Source of the DNA: Arthrobacter sp. zg-Y769
GTDB lineage: Bacteria > Actinomycetota > Actinomycetes > Actinomycetales > Micrococcaceae
Reading direction: 5' to 3'
Assembly: GCF_020907405.1 (NCBI RefSeq)
Contig: NZ_JAJJOE010000016.1
Coordinates: 1 to 64,000 of the forward strand
DNA: 64,000 bases
Shown here: one piece after another, positions 45,065 through 53,668 of the stretch
Layout: every line of letters starts with the position of its first letter
How positions within the stretch are numbered: the first letter of the stretch is position 1
The notes under the pieces: generated by a model
What the model was told of the DNA's origin: nothing
What the model saw: only the letters and a program-made list of their open reading frames with translations
The model's database searches: none
Translations under genes and position numbers: made by a program

Positions 45065-46783
45065 CTACCGCCGGGCGGTGCCGCCCTTTTCCGTGGCGTC
45101 GGTCCGCGGTGCGGCGTCCGGTTCCGTCGCCGATGCAGCGGCGTCCGGTGCGGCAGCGGGTTCGACGGCGGACATGGCACCGGTATGCAGCATTTCCGCA
45201 CCGCCTGCCAACCCGGGCTCAACCGGGTTGGAGGAGGTGGGCTTGATGTCCAGGGTCCGGCGCAGTGCCTTCTCCTTGATGAACAGCACCGCCACCAGGG
45301 CGATGACGGCAACCGCCGCGGCGATCTTGAAGATATCCGCCGTTCCTTCCGCATAGGCGATCCGGAAGAATTCCTGAACCTGGGCCGGGAGCCCAGCGAG
45401 GTCCAGGGTGGCAGTGGTGCCGCCGACGTCGGCCGGCATGCCCGCCTTGTCCAGTTCCTCCGCCACGCGTCGGCTGACCGAGCTGGAAAGCACCGCACCC
45501 AGCACCGAGACGCCGATTGCGCCGCCGACGGTGCGGAAGAAGGCAACCGAAGCGCTGGCGGAGCCAACGTCGGTGACCTTGACCGTGTTCTGCACGGCCA
45601 GCACCAGGTTCTGCATCAGCAGGCCCATGCCCACGCCCAAGATGAAAATGAACAGGCTGACCAGGACCATGTCGGTTTCGTGGTTGATGAAACCGGCCAG
45701 GGCCGTTCCTGCGATCACCATGATGGTGCCAATGACCAGGTAGCGCTTCCATTTGCCGAAGCGGGTGATCAGCTGGCCGGATCCCACGGAGCCGAGCAGG
45801 TTGCCGGCGATCATGGGGAGCATCAGCAGCCCGGCTTCGGTGGGGCTGAAGCCGCGGGCCAGCTGGAAGTACTGGCCCAGGAAGGTAGTGGAGCCGAACA
45901 TCGCAATGCCCACGGCCACGGATGCCAGGATGGCCAGGGCGGTGGTCCGCTCGCTGATGATCTTCAGCGGAATGATCGGTTCGGAGACCTTGGCCTCCAC
46001 CAGCACCAGCAGGGCCAGCAGGATCACGGATCCACCCACCATGGCAGCGGTTTCCCAGGACCACCAGTCGTAGTAGTCCGGCTTGCCCGCGAAGGAGACC
46101 CAGATCAGGAGCAGGGAGACGCCCGCGGTGAGCAGGATCGAGCCGAGCCAGTCGATCTTGGCCGGACGGCGTACATGCTGCAGGTGCAGGGTGACCTGCA
46201 GCAGGAAGAGGGCGACGACGGCGAGCGGAACGCAGAGGAAGAAGGTCCAGCGCCAGCCCAGCGGGCTGTCCACGATGAACCCGCCCAGCAGCGGGCCGCC
46301 GGCCGTGGCCACCGCCATGACGGCACCCATGTAGCCGGAGTACCGGCCGCGCTCCCGCGGCGGAATGATGGAGCCGATGATGGCCTGGGCCAGCGCGGTC
46401 AGGCCACCCATGCCCAGGCCCTGGACCACGCGTGCCGCGAGCAGCAGGTCCATGGACTGGGAGAAGCCGGCCAGGACGGAGCCTGCGACGAAGATGACGA
46501 TGCTCAGCTGCACCAGCAGCTTCTTGTTGAACAGGTCCGCGAGTTTCCCCCAGATAGGGGTGCTCACCGCGTTGGCCAGCAGGGCAGCCGTGACCACCCA
46601 GGCGAAGTCGGTCTGGGTGCCGTGCAGGTCCGCCATGATCGTGGGCAGTGCGTTGGCCACGATGGTGGTGCTCAGCATTGCCGTGAACAGCGCGGCAAGC
46701 AGGCCGGTCAGGGCCTGCAGGATCTGTCGGTGGCTCATCTCGCCGGGGACGTGTTTCTTCCGGACGGTCTTGGTTTCGGTCAC
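45065..46783 (-). CDS. MFS multidrug exporter (DHA2, EmrB/QacA family)
   Basis: 572 residues with about 14 helices and a Pro/Ala/Asp-rich cytosolic tail. Motifs: LTGLLAALFTAMLSTTIVANALPTIMADLHGTQTDFAWVVTAALL, PIWGKLADLFNKK (motif A), GLGMGGLTALAQAIIGSIIPPRERGRYSG and VATAGGPLLGGFIVDSPLGWRWTFF (motif C). Exports hydrophobic drugs by proton antiport. Its GTG start overlaps the MarR stop (GTGA), so it is the target of that regulator. It faces the polyketide cassette and might export its product; inference. Confidence 0.92.
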   Translation of the reverse strand: MTETKTVRKKHVPGEMSHRQILQALTGLLAALFTAMLSTTIVANALPTIMADLHGTQTDFAWVVTAALLANAVSTPIWGKLADLFNKKLLVQLSIVIFVAGSVLAGFSQSMDLLLAARVVQGLGMGGLTALAQAIIGSIIPPRERGRYSGYMGAVMAVATAGGPLLGGFIVDSPLGWRWTFFLCVPLAVVALFLLQVTLHLQHVRRPAKIDWLGSILLTAGVSLLLIWVSFAGKPDYYDWWSWETAAMVGGSVILLALLVLVEAKVSEPIIPLKIISERTTALAILASVAVGIAMFGSTTFLGQYFQLARGFSPTEAGLLMLPMIAGNLLGSVGSGQLITRFGKWKRYLVIGTIMVIAGTALAGFINHETDMVLVSLFIFILGVGMGLLMQNLVLAVQNTVKVTDVGSASASVAFFRTVGGAIGVSVLGAVLSSSVSRRVAEELDKAGMPADVGGTTATLDLAGLPAQVQEFFRIAYAEGTADIFKIAAAVAVIALVAVLFIKEKALRRTLDIKPTSSNPVEPGLAGGAEMLHTGAMSAVEPAAAPDAAASATEPDAAPRTDATEKGGTARR

Positions 46784-47292
46784 TTAGCTGTTTGCTCCTG
46801 CGGATAGGATTCGGGGGTTTGCGGAGTCGGCCCGGCGGTGCCGGGCGCTCGGCGGATTGAGGTGAAGAGCGAGTCTGACAACGTTCCAAGGGTGTCGGAG
46901 GCAAGCTGGGCCTGCTCCTCGGACCAGCCGGCAAGGGCCTCCTGCAGCAGCACGGCCCGGCCCTTGAGTGCTTCGCGGAGAACCGACTCCCCCAGCTCGG
47001 TCAGGCTGATCAGGTAGGCGCGGCGGTCCTGCGGGTGCGGGCGACGGCGGACGTAGCCGAGTTCTTCCAGTTCAGCGACGTGGCGGCTGAGGCCGGCGGG
47101 GCCGACGCCGAGCTTGGCGGCAAGCTCGGTTGCCCGCAGCTCGCCGTCTTCGCCGATCATCCGCATTACGCCCTGCAGTGCCACACCGGGTCCGCCGATG
47201 TCGGCGCTGCGCTGGGTCACGCACCGCAGGGAACGCTGCAGGGCGAAGATCTTCCGGATCAGGTCATCCGCCGTTTCCTGTTGCATAGGCAT
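46780..47292 (-). CDS. MarR-family transcriptional regulator
   Basis: 170 residues. Winged helix: GVALQGVMRMIGEDGELRATELAAKLGVGPAGLSRHVAELEELGYVRRRPHPQDRRAYLISLTELGESVL, the last part being the classic DxRxxxxxLT wing. Long Pro/Thr/Gln tail. First gene of the exporter operon and, from the paired operator-like sites over its promoter, a probable autorepressor released by a drug or phenolic ligand. ATG 47286 is an alternative start. Confidence 0.92.
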   Translation of the reverse strand: MPMQQETADDLIRKIFALQRSLRCVTQRSADIGGPGVALQGVMRMIGEDGELRATELAAKLGVGPAGLSRHVAELEELGYVRRRPHPQDRRAYLISLTELGESVLREALKGRAVLLQEALAGWSEEQAQLASDTLGTLSDSLFTSIRRAPGTAGPTPQTPESYPQEQTAK

Positions 47293-47320
47293 GGGGATGG
47301 GTCTCCGGGGTCGGTACTGA

Positions 47321-47366
47321 TAGTTGACTTAGGCAACTATACAAGGAAATTTGCCTAGGTCAACTA
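47321..47366 (-). promoter_or_regulatory. MarR operon promoter with two operator half-palindromes
   Basis: Minus-strand promoter TTGACC (47358-47363), 16 bp, TATAGT (47336-47341). Two copies of a 13-bp near-palindrome overlap it: TTGACTTAGGCAA at 47324-47336 and TTGCCTAGGTCAA at 47351-47363, one base apart in sequence when one is reversed. One covers the -10, the other the -35, centres 27 bp apart. This is what a MarR autorepressor site should look like. Confidence 0.75.
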
Positions 47367-47420
47367 ACTAAACCGAAAGGTTTCACTTTCCGGTCCGCTG
47401 CGGCAGGGAGCAGCGAAGGC

Positions 47421-49100
47421 CTAGGCCAAATGGGTGGGCGCAAACAGCGCGATGCGGGCCTCGACCACCACCACGTTGGGTCCTTCGGCCGTGAAGGATT
47501 CCGCCAAGACGGCGCGGATATCTTCGGGAGCGCAGCGGCGGGCGGGAACCCCGAAGGATTCCGCGAGCTTCACGAAGTCCGGGCGGGCCAGTTCGGTGGC
47601 GGTGGCCTTGCCGAAGGCCTCCTCCATGTATTCGCGCAGGATCCCATAGCCGCCGTCGTCGACAATCAGCCAGGTCACCGGAAGGCGATGCTGCCGCGCG
47701 GTGGCCAGTTCCGCGATGGAATACATGGCCGAGCCGTCTCCGGACACGGCAAGCACCCGCTCCCCCAGGCCCACCGCCCCGCCAATCGCGCCCGGATAGC
47801 CGTAGCCCAGCCCGCCCGCGCCCTGGGCGGAGTGGAACTGGCCGGATTTCGCATCCCAGCAGCTCCAGGCCCAGTAGGCGGAGATGGTCATGTCCCAGTA
47901 GGTCTGCATATCGTCCGGGACGGCGGCGCGGATGTCCGCCAAAAACCGGCGTTCCATGCCGAGCCCCTGGGAATCCAGCCGCTCCTGCACCCGGGCCAGG
48001 GCGCCGGCGACCAGCTCCTCGGCACTTTCGCCGTGCCAGTCGGGACGGTGGTTTGCCGGCGCAAGGGCGGCGTCCAGGGCATCCAGCGCCTGCCCAGCGT
48101 CGGCACGGATGCCCAGCGCAGGACCGTTGGACTCGAGCACCCGGGGTTCGGCGTCGATCTGGATGATCCTGCCGCGGGGCGCCATGGTGAAGTAGTTGGA
48201 CGTAACTTCGCCCAGCGAGGAGCCGATGACCAGCAGTACGTCGGCGTCCTCGAGCACCTCCGTCATATACCTGTCCTCCATCCAGGACTGCAGGGAGAGC
48301 GGATGGTTCCAGGGAAAGGCGCCGTTGCCGCCGGGTGTGCAGATCACCGGGGCATGCAGCTTTTGGGCAATGGAGAGCAGTGCGGCCTCGGCGGCGCTGC
48401 GGCGCACCCCGCCGCCGGCAATGACGGCGGGCCGGCGGGCGGCCGCGAGCCAGCGCACCGCTTCCTGAACCAGTTCGCTGCGCGGCGGATTGTCGAACGG
48501 CTCCGCGAGCGCATCTTCCACGGCAGGGACCATCACAGGGTTGAGCAGCACGTTCTGCGGAATCTCGATCCAGACCGGTCCCGCGGGCGAGGAAATGGCT
48601 TCCGTCCACGCGTCCTGGATAGCGGACGGGATGCCGGAGGCGTGCTGGATCAGCCGCTGGCTCTTGGTGACATTGGCTGCGGAAGCCTTCTGGTCGTCGA
48701 GCTGGTGCAGCATTCCCCGGCGCCGGGCGCCGAGGCCCTCGATGGGGATCTGGCTGGCCACCACGATCATCGGCACGCCGGTGGCATAGGCCTCCTGCAG
48801 TCCTGCCAGCGAGGTCAGGGCACCTGGACCGGTGGAGAGGAACAGCACCCCTACCTGTCCGGTGGCCCGGGAGAAACCGTCGGCGGCAAACGCGGAGTTG
48901 TTTTCCACGCGGGAGGAGATGAATTCCAGCCGTGAGCGGGAGAGTGCATCGAAGAGCCCCAGGGCGTGCTGGCCGGGAATGCCGAACACCTTGCTGGCGC
49001 CCAGGGCTTCGAGGGTTTCCACCACCAGGTCTCCGCCGTTGCGGACGGGACCGGAACCGGCATTGGTGCCGGCGTCGGGGACAGCGGGCTCGGTGTTCAT
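47421..49100 (-). CDS. ThDP-dependent enzyme, acetolactate-synthase-like (possible 2-ketoarginine decarboxylase)
   Basis: 559 residues with three ThDP-enzyme domains. Pyrimidine domain with the activating Glu66 in [20 protein letters not shown]; central domain with [15 protein letters not shown]; ThDP domain with GDGSAMYS at 454-457. The second half of the metal motif reads DDGGYG (481-486) in place of the usual NN/ND pair. No small ALS subunit is nearby, so it is not a biosynthetic acetolactate synthase. The start overlaps the stop of a ureohydrolase gene (ATGA). In Pseudomonas, AruI, an ALS-like enzyme, decarboxylates 2-ketoarginine to 4-guanidinobutanal, and a ureohydrolase acts two steps later; this pairing suggests the same route. 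Not proven. Confidence 0.82.
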   Translation of the reverse strand: MNTEPAVPDAGTNAGSGPVRNGGDLVVETLEALGASKVFGIPGQHALGLFDALSRSRLEFISSRVENNSAFAADGFSRATGQVGVLFLSTGPGALTSLAGLQEAYATGVPMIVVASQIPIEGLGARRRGMLHQLDDQKASAANVTKSQRLIQHASGIPSAIQDAWTEAISSPAGPVWIEIPQNVLLNPVMVPAVEDALAEPFDNPPRSELVQEAVRWLAAARRPAVIAGGGVRRSAAEAALLSIAQKLHAPVICTPGGNGAFPWNHPLSLQSWMEDRYMTEVLEDADVLLVIGSSLGEVTSNYFTMAPRGRIIQIDAEPRVLESNGPALGIRADAGQALDALDAALAPANHRPDWHGESAEELVAGALARVQERLDSQGLGMERRFLADIRAAVPDDMQTYWDMTISAYWAWSCWDAKSGQFHSAQGAGGLGYGYPGAIGGAVGLGERVLAVSGDGSAMYSIAELATARQHRLPVTWLIVDDGGYGILREYMEEAFGKATATELARPDFVKLAESFGVPARRCAPEDIRAVLAESFTAEGPNVVVVEARIALFAPTHLA

Positions 49101-50065
49101 GCGGTCAGTCCCATCAGGGTGATCAGGTCATAGGCGACGTGCGAGGCAGCCACTGCGGTGACGTCGGCGTGGTCGTAGGCCGGGGCGACCTCGACGACGT
49201 CGGCGCCCACCAGGTTGAGTCCGCGCAGCCCGCGGAGGATTTCCAGCAGTTCACGGCTGGTGAGGCCGCCGGCCTCGGGCGTGCCGGTACCCGGGGCGTG
49301 GGCCGGGTCCAGGACATCGATGTCTACGGAGACATACAGCGGCCGGTTGCCGATGCGGTCCCGCAGTTTCGCCACCACCTCGTCCACGCCCTGCCGGAAG
49401 ACGTCCGGGGAGGTCAGGATGCCGAAGCCGAAGCGGCGGTCATCCTCGAGGTCCTTCCTGCCGTACAAGGGACCGCGGGTTCCCACGTGGGAGATGGCGT
49501 CGGTATCCAGGATGCCTTCCTCGACCGCGCGCCGGAACGGGGTGCCGTGCGTGTATTCGGCGCCGAAGTAGGTGTCCCAGGTGTCCAGATGTGCGTCAAA
49601 GTGCAGCATGGCCACCGGGGAGCCGGCGCGCTCGGCGGCTGCGCGCAGCAGCGGCAGCGCGATGGTGTGGTCCCCGCCCAGCGTCAGCAGCTTGGTGCCG
49701 TGCTCGGTCAGGTCCAGGGCATTCTGCTGGACGGTCTCAATGGCTTCGTTGATGTTGAAGGGATTTACGGCCATGTCCCCGGCATCCGCCACCTGCAGGT
49801 TCTCGAACGGCGAGGCGTCCAGCTCCGGGTGATACGGGCGCAGCAGCCTGCTCGCTTCCCGTATGTGGTTGCTGCCGAACCGTGCTCCGGGGCGGTAGGA
49901 CACTCCGCTGTCGAAGGGCACACCCACCACCGCGACCTCGGCGCGCTCCACCTGGTCCAGGCGGGGCAGCCGAGCGAAAGTGGCCGCCCCGGCGTAGCGC
50001 GGGACCTGCGCTGCGTCCACGGGTCCGATGCGGCCATTGGCGTTGACGCGGGGAAGGTTATCCAT
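49097..50065 (-). CDS. speB: Ureohydrolase (agmatinase/guanidinobutyrase family)
   Basis: 322-residue Mn-dependent enzyme that releases urea from a guanidino compound. Metal ligands are complete: His133 in GGDHTIALP, Asp157, His159 and Asp161 in HFDAHLD, Asp248 and Asp250 in [20 protein letters not shown]. The substrate may be agmatine or 4-guanidinobutyrate; the coupled ThDP decarboxylase-like gene favours guanidinobutyrate (inference). GGAG lies upstream. The symbol follows the family name and does not fix the substrate. Confidence 0.9.
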   Translation of the reverse strand: MDNLPRVNANGRIGPVDAAQVPRYAGAATFARLPRLDQVERAEVAVVGVPFDSGVSYRPGARFGSNHIREASRLLRPYHPELDASPFENLQVADAGDMAVNPFNINEAIETVQQNALDLTEHGTKLLTLGGDHTIALPLLRAAAERAGSPVAMLHFDAHLDTWDTYFGAEYTHGTPFRRAVEEGILDTDAISHVGTRGPLYGRKDLEDDRRFGFGILTSPDVFRQGVDEVVAKLRDRIGNRPLYVSVDIDVLDPAHAPGTGTPEAGGLTSRELLEILRGLRGLNLVGADVVEVAPAYDHADVTAVAASHVAYDLITLMGLTA

Positions 50066-50113
50066 AGGTGCTGTCTCCGGATCGGGAGGGGCGTCGTCGC
50101 CCGGGGGCCGTGC

Positions 50114-50142
50114 GTTACCTGAGGGTAACCAAAAGTTTACCC
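50114..50142. promoter_or_regulatory. Overlapping palindromes between divergent genes
   Basis: GTTACC-TGAG-GGTAAC (50114-50129) overlaps GGGTAA-N8-TTACCC (50123-50142) in the 124-bp gap between the ureohydrolase and the FAD hydroxylase. A minus-strand TACCCT (50122-50127) within it may be the -10 of the ureohydrolase operon. Likely a regulator site; the cupin-HTH protein encoded at 51903 is a candidate. Confidence 0.5.
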
Positions 50143-50177
50143 AAAAGCTAAAGTGGAACTGCGGTTGGGGTCAAGAC

Positions 50178-50192
50178 TAGGCTGAGAGCATG
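50178..50192 (+). promoter_or_regulatory. -10 element of leaderless FAD hydroxylase gene
   Basis: TAGGCT, six bases, then ATG 50190. Confidence 0.45.
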
Positions 50193-51884
50193 GCGGCTCA
50201 CGATAACAGCGAAGACCCGAACTACGACGTCGATGTCCTGATTGTGGGTGCCGGACCTACGGGTCTTGCCCTGGCCGCCCAACTGGCCGCTTTCGGTGCG
50301 AGTTTCCGCATCATTGACCGGCGGCAGTCCCCCGGGACCGAATCGCGGGCCATCGCCATCCAGCCGCGCACCTTGGAAGCGCTCCGGCCGTTCGGTGTCA
50401 GCGGCGAACTGGTGGCCGCCGGGCGTCCCGCCCGCGAGCTGCACCTCCATCTGCCGGAGGAAACGCTGGAAGTGGACCTGTTCGACACGGGGTTGGAGGA
50501 TTCAGCCTTCCAGCAGCTGCTGTTCCTGTCCCAGACGGACACCGAACGCATCCTTACCCAGCACCTGCTTTCCCGCCGGGTACGTATCGAGCGCGGCGTG
50601 GAGCTGCAGGACCTGGAACGCCTGGATCCCGAGGACCCGTTTGCCGGCATGGAAGCCAAGATCCAGCGGATGGACCGCGGCATCGAGCGCGTCCGTGCCC
50701 GCTATGTTGTTGGTGCCGACGGCGCGGAGAGCACGGTCCGCGCCAAGGCGGGCATGGACTGGCGCGGGGGCGCCTACCCCGACACCTTCATCCTGGCCGA
50801 CGTCGAAATCGACGGTGCGGAAGCGGACGCCGTGCATTCCTACCCCACCGAGGACGGTTTCCTTTTCCTCTTCCCGCTCGGCGGTTCGGCCACCTGGCGG
50901 ATGATTGCCATCAAGCCGCCGCACCGGCCGGCCACCCTGGAAACACTGCAGGGGCTGGCGGACACCTTTACGCACGGCGCATTGCAGGTGCGGGATCCGA
51001 AGTGGATCAGCACCTTCCGCCTTTCGCATCAGATGGCCGAGTTCTTCCAGCGGGGATCGGTGTTCCTGGCCGGCGACGCCGCCCATGTCCACTCCCCCGT
51101 TGCCGCCCAGGGCATGAACACCGGCATCCAGGATGCCCTGAATCTGGGCTGGAAACTGGCGCTGGGTGCACGCGGCCTCGCTAGCGATGAACTGATCGAC
51201 AGCTACGACGCCGAGCGGCGGCCCGTTGGCCAGGAAGTCGTGTCCACGACGGACCGCATCTTCAAGCTGGCCACCAGCCGTAACGGGCTGAAGAAGCTCC
51301 CCCGCACCAAGCTCCTGCCCGCACTGGCCCCGAAGGCCATGGGCTGGGACGGACTGCGCTCACGGCTCTTCCGGACCATGGCCCAGCTGAACGTCAACTA
51401 CCGCGGCAGCAGCATGGTCGACGGCGGGGACTCCCGCCGCCCGGCCCTTCTGGCCCGCGGCCCGCGGCCCGGCGACCGCCTGCCCGATGCCGATGTGTTT
51501 TACCAGGACCGGGAACGGCGCCTGCAGGATCTGGTGGCCACGCCCGGCTTCTCCGTCCTGCTCAGCGGACCCGGCTGGCCGCAGGACACACCGCACCAGG
51601 TCCGGGCAGCACTGCCGCACCTCACCGGATTGCTGAATATCCAGTACCTGACCGTCGGCAGCAGCCTCATTGCCGATGCTCCCGGGATCATCAAGGACGT
51701 CAGCGGGCTGGCCTTCCACCGCCTGGGCTTGAGCGCCCGGCGGCCCGAGCTGCTCATCATCCGTCCCGACGGCTACGTGGGCTACCGGTCAGAGGGCCGG
51801 GACATTACCGGTGCGGTTGACTATCTGCAGCGGTTGACCGGCCAGCCGGCCGGCCTGGAGGCGGGCGGAGCCCTGTCAGCCTAG
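50190..51884 (+). CDS. FAD-dependent aromatic hydroxylase (MhpA/PHBH-like)
   Basis: 564 residues. VDVLIVGAGPTGLALAAQLAAFGASFRIIDRR (FAD binding), VVGADGAESTVRAKAG (DG motif), FLAGDAAHVHSPVAAQGMNTGIQDALNLGWKLAL (GD motif), and a C-terminal thioredoxin-like domain of about 150 residues (PGDRLPDADVFYQDRERRLQDL...PELLIIRPDGYVGYRSEG) as in phenol and 3-(3-hydroxyphenyl)propionate hydroxylases. It should hydroxylate a phenolic compound with NADPH and O2. No ring-cleavage genes accompany it, so the pathway is unknown. A hairpin follows the stop. Confidence 0.88.
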   Translation: MAAHDNSEDPNYDVDVLIVGAGPTGLALAAQLAAFGASFRIIDRRQSPGTESRAIAIQPRTLEALRPFGVSGELVAAGRPARELHLHLPEETLEVDLFDTGLEDSAFQQLLFLSQTDTERILTQHLLSRRVRIERGVELQDLERLDPEDPFAGMEAKIQRMDRGIERVRARYVVGADGAESTVRAKAGMDWRGGAYPDTFILADVEIDGAEADAVHSYPTEDGFLFLFPLGGSATWRMIAIKPPHRPATLETLQGLADTFTHGALQVRDPKWISTFRLSHQMAEFFQRGSVFLAGDAAHVHSPVAAQGMNTGIQDALNLGWKLALGARGLASDELIDSYDAERRPVGQEVVSTTDRIFKLATSRNGLKKLPRTKLLPALAPKAMGWDGLRSRLFRTMAQLNVNYRGSSMVDGGDSRRPALLARGPRPGDRLPDADVFYQDRERRLQDLVATPGFSVLLSGPGWPQDTPHQVRAALPHLTGLLNIQYLTVGSSLIADAPGIIKDVSGLAFHRLGLSARRPELLIIRPDGYVGYRSEGRDITGAVDYLQRLTGQPAGLEAGGALSA

Positions 51885-51889
51885 CCGCC

Positions 51890-51918
51890 CCCGGGCAGCA
51901 GCCTAGCTGCCGCCCGGG
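51890..51918. terminator. Hairpin between convergent genes
   Basis: CCCGGGCAGCAG and CTGCCGCCCGGG pair over 12 positions with one mismatch and a 5-nt loop. It covers the stop of the cupin-HTH gene (51903) and follows the hydroxylase stop, so it can end both. Confidence 0.5.
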
Positions 51919-52478
51919 CTGACGAGGGTCCAGAGCACAATTGCCTCCTCGTCCGAAGGGTTGTGCCATGAATGCGGTTCCCGCCCGGGGAACGTGACCG
52001 TGTCCCCCGTGGTGAGTTCAATCCGCTCACTGCCGAGGATGAGTTCGAAGCTGCCCTGGGCAACGTGCAGCACCTCCACCTCGCAGTCCACGGAATAGAG
52101 ATCGGCTTCGCCGGATCCGCCGGGCGCCACCACCGAGCGGACCACCTGGACGCGCCGTTCGGTCCGGGCTGTGACCAGACGTTCCACAATCCCCTCGCCG
52201 CCCAGGCTGATACGCGGGGCATCCGCCCAGCGGGTCACATTGGTTTCCGGCGCGGCGAAGAGGTCGCCGATGGAAATGGACAGCACCTGGCACAAGGTGA
52301 GCAGCGAGGCCACCGACGGAGAGGTCAGGTCCCGCTCCACGCGGCTGAGGAACCCCTTGGTGAGGCCGGTGGCCGCGGCCACCTGTTCAATGGTCAGGTG
52401 CCGGGCCTGGCGGGCAGAGCGGATCCGCACACCGATGGCCACCGGGGCGTTGGTTGGTTCTACGGGCAGGGCCTTCAT
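51903..52478 (-). CDS. XRE-cupin transcriptional regulator
   Basis: 191 residues. HTH_3 domain near residues 15-72 (VRIRSARQARHLTIEQVAAATGLTKGFLSRVERDLTSPSVASLLTLCQVLSISIGDLF) followed by a C-terminal cupin (VEVLHVAQGSFELILGSERIELTTGDTVTFPGREPHSWHNP). Regulators of this build (PuuR, SutR) often sense amines, amino acids or their breakdown products, which fits the ureohydrolase operon nearby. No target is proven. Confidence 0.9.
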   Translation of the reverse strand: MKALPVEPTNAPVAIGVRIRSARQARHLTIEQVAAATGLTKGFLSRVERDLTSPSVASLLTLCQVLSISIGDLFAAPETNVTRWADAPRISLGGEGIVERLVTARTERRVQVVRSVVAPGGSGEADLYSVDCEVEVLHVAQGSFELILGSERIELTTGDTVTFPGREPHSWHNPSDEEAIVLWTLVSPGGS

Positions 52479-52485
52479 GCCGGAG

Positions 52486-53652
52486 CTACTTTTCCGCAGA
52501 TTCCATTTCCGGCTGGTCCTTCGGATCCGGGATCTCCTTCGCGTCGAGATCCTCGCCGTCGTCTTCTCCGGTCCAGACCTTGATCACGGCCCAGCCCACG
52601 GCCGCGATCGGGACGGCCAGGATGGCGCCGACAATGCCGGCCAGGATGGTTCCGGCGGTCAGGGCAAGCAGGATCACCAGGGCGTGGATGCTCAAAGACT
52701 TGCCCATCACCACCGGCTGCAGGAAGTTTCCCTCCAGCTGGTTCACCGCAATGATCACCACAACGACGATCAGGGCAACAACCGGCCCGTTGGCCACCAG
52801 CGCGATCAGGGCTGCGAAGACACCGGCTGCGGTGGCGCCGACCAGCGGGATGAACGAGCCGACAAAGACAATCACGGTCAGCGGCAAGGCCAGCGGAACC
52901 TGCAGGATGAACAGTGCCGCGCCAATGCACACCGAATCGACCAGCGCCACAATGGCGGTGCCGCGGATGTACCCGCCGAGGACCTCCATCACGCGGAACC
53001 CGGAGAGCCGTGCTTTGTCCCGGCGGTCCCCTTCGGGGAACATGCGCAGGAAGAAGGCCCAGATCCGGTCCCCGTCCTTGAGGAAGTAGAACAGCACCAC
53101 GGCCATCAGCAGGAACCCGGTGGCAAAGGTCGTGGCCGCCGAAATACCGGCAATGGCTCCGCTGCTGACCGTGCTGCTGGTAGCGAAGTCGATGACGGCG
53201 TCGCGCGCGGTGGCGAGCATCTCCTGGTCGATCGGGAGCGGGCCGTTAAGTACAAAGTCGTAGAGCTGGTCGAAGCCTGCAACGGCCTGGTCCACCAGGT
53301 CGCCCCACTCGCTGCGGATGGCGAACACGATTCCGGTGACCAACCCGCCGAAGATGCCGAGCAGCAGCAGGAAGGACAGTCCTGTTGCCAGGGCGCTGGG
53401 CCAGCCCTTCCGGCGCAGCCAGTTTACGAACGGAGCAATTGCCGCACCGAGGATCAGCGCCAGCAGCACGGGGATCACCACCAGCGTGACCTGAAGCAAC
53501 CCGTAGACGGTGACGGAAACCAGCAGCAGGATCAGCAGGATCTGGGCGGAGCGCTGCCCGGCATGGCCGAGGGCACCGCTCCAGTACCGGCCGGGCCGTG
53601 CGTGGTCCGGCTGGGGATCCCGGTCAACCCTGTTCTGGCTTGATGCGCTCAT
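52486..53652 (-). CDS. AI-2E family transporter
   Basis: 388 residues from ATG 53652 (AGGAAG upstream). About eight helices: LLILLLVSVTVYGLLQVTLVVIPVLLALILGAAIAPFVNWLRRKGWPSALATGLSFLLLL, a soluble loop, then LLMAVVLFYFLKDGDRIWAFFLRMFP and IPLVGATAAGVFAALIALVANGPVVALIVVVVIIAVNQLEGNFLQPVVMG, the family signature. Charged Asp/Glu tail. Members include TqsA-like and Na+/H+ antiporter-type proteins; the substrate is unknown and quorum-signal transport should not be assumed. Confidence 0.9.
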   Translation of the reverse strand: MSASSQNRVDRDPQPDHARPGRYWSGALGHAGQRSAQILLILLLVSVTVYGLLQVTLVVIPVLLALILGAAIAPFVNWLRRKGWPSALATGLSFLLLLGIFGGLVTGIVFAIRSEWGDLVDQAVAGFDQLYDFVLNGPLPIDQEMLATARDAVIDFATSSTVSSGAIAGISAATTFATGFLLMAVVLFYFLKDGDRIWAFFLRMFPEGDRRDKARLSGFRVMEVLGGYIRGTAIVALVDSVCIGAALFILQVPLALPLTVIVFVGSFIPLVGATAAGVFAALIALVANGPVVALIVVVVIIAVNQLEGNFLQPVVMGKSLSIHALVILLALTAGTILAGIVGAILAVPIAAVGWAVIKVWTGEDDGEDLDAKEIPDPKDQPEMESAEK

Positions 53653-53668
53653 GTTCGCTTCTTCCTGG

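Noticed and set aside
45185-46807. Long plus-strand open frame opposite the MFS exporter
   Set aside because: It is His/Gln/Gly-rich, as expected for the antisense of a membrane protein in high-GC DNA; the minus-strand frame has clear family motifs.
47369-47383. AAACC-GAA-AGGTTT near the ThDP enzyme gene compared with the ArsR operator CAACC-GAAA-GGTTG
   Set aside because: Short palindromes of this kind are frequent; there is no ArsR gene here and the site lies downstream of the ThDP gene, so a shared regulator is not supported.
50180-50195. GCTGAGAG-like string resembling part of a TPP riboswitch near a ThDP-enzyme locus
   Set aside because: The second TPP-aptamer half and stems are absent, and the string is explained by the -10 and start codon of the hydroxylase gene.
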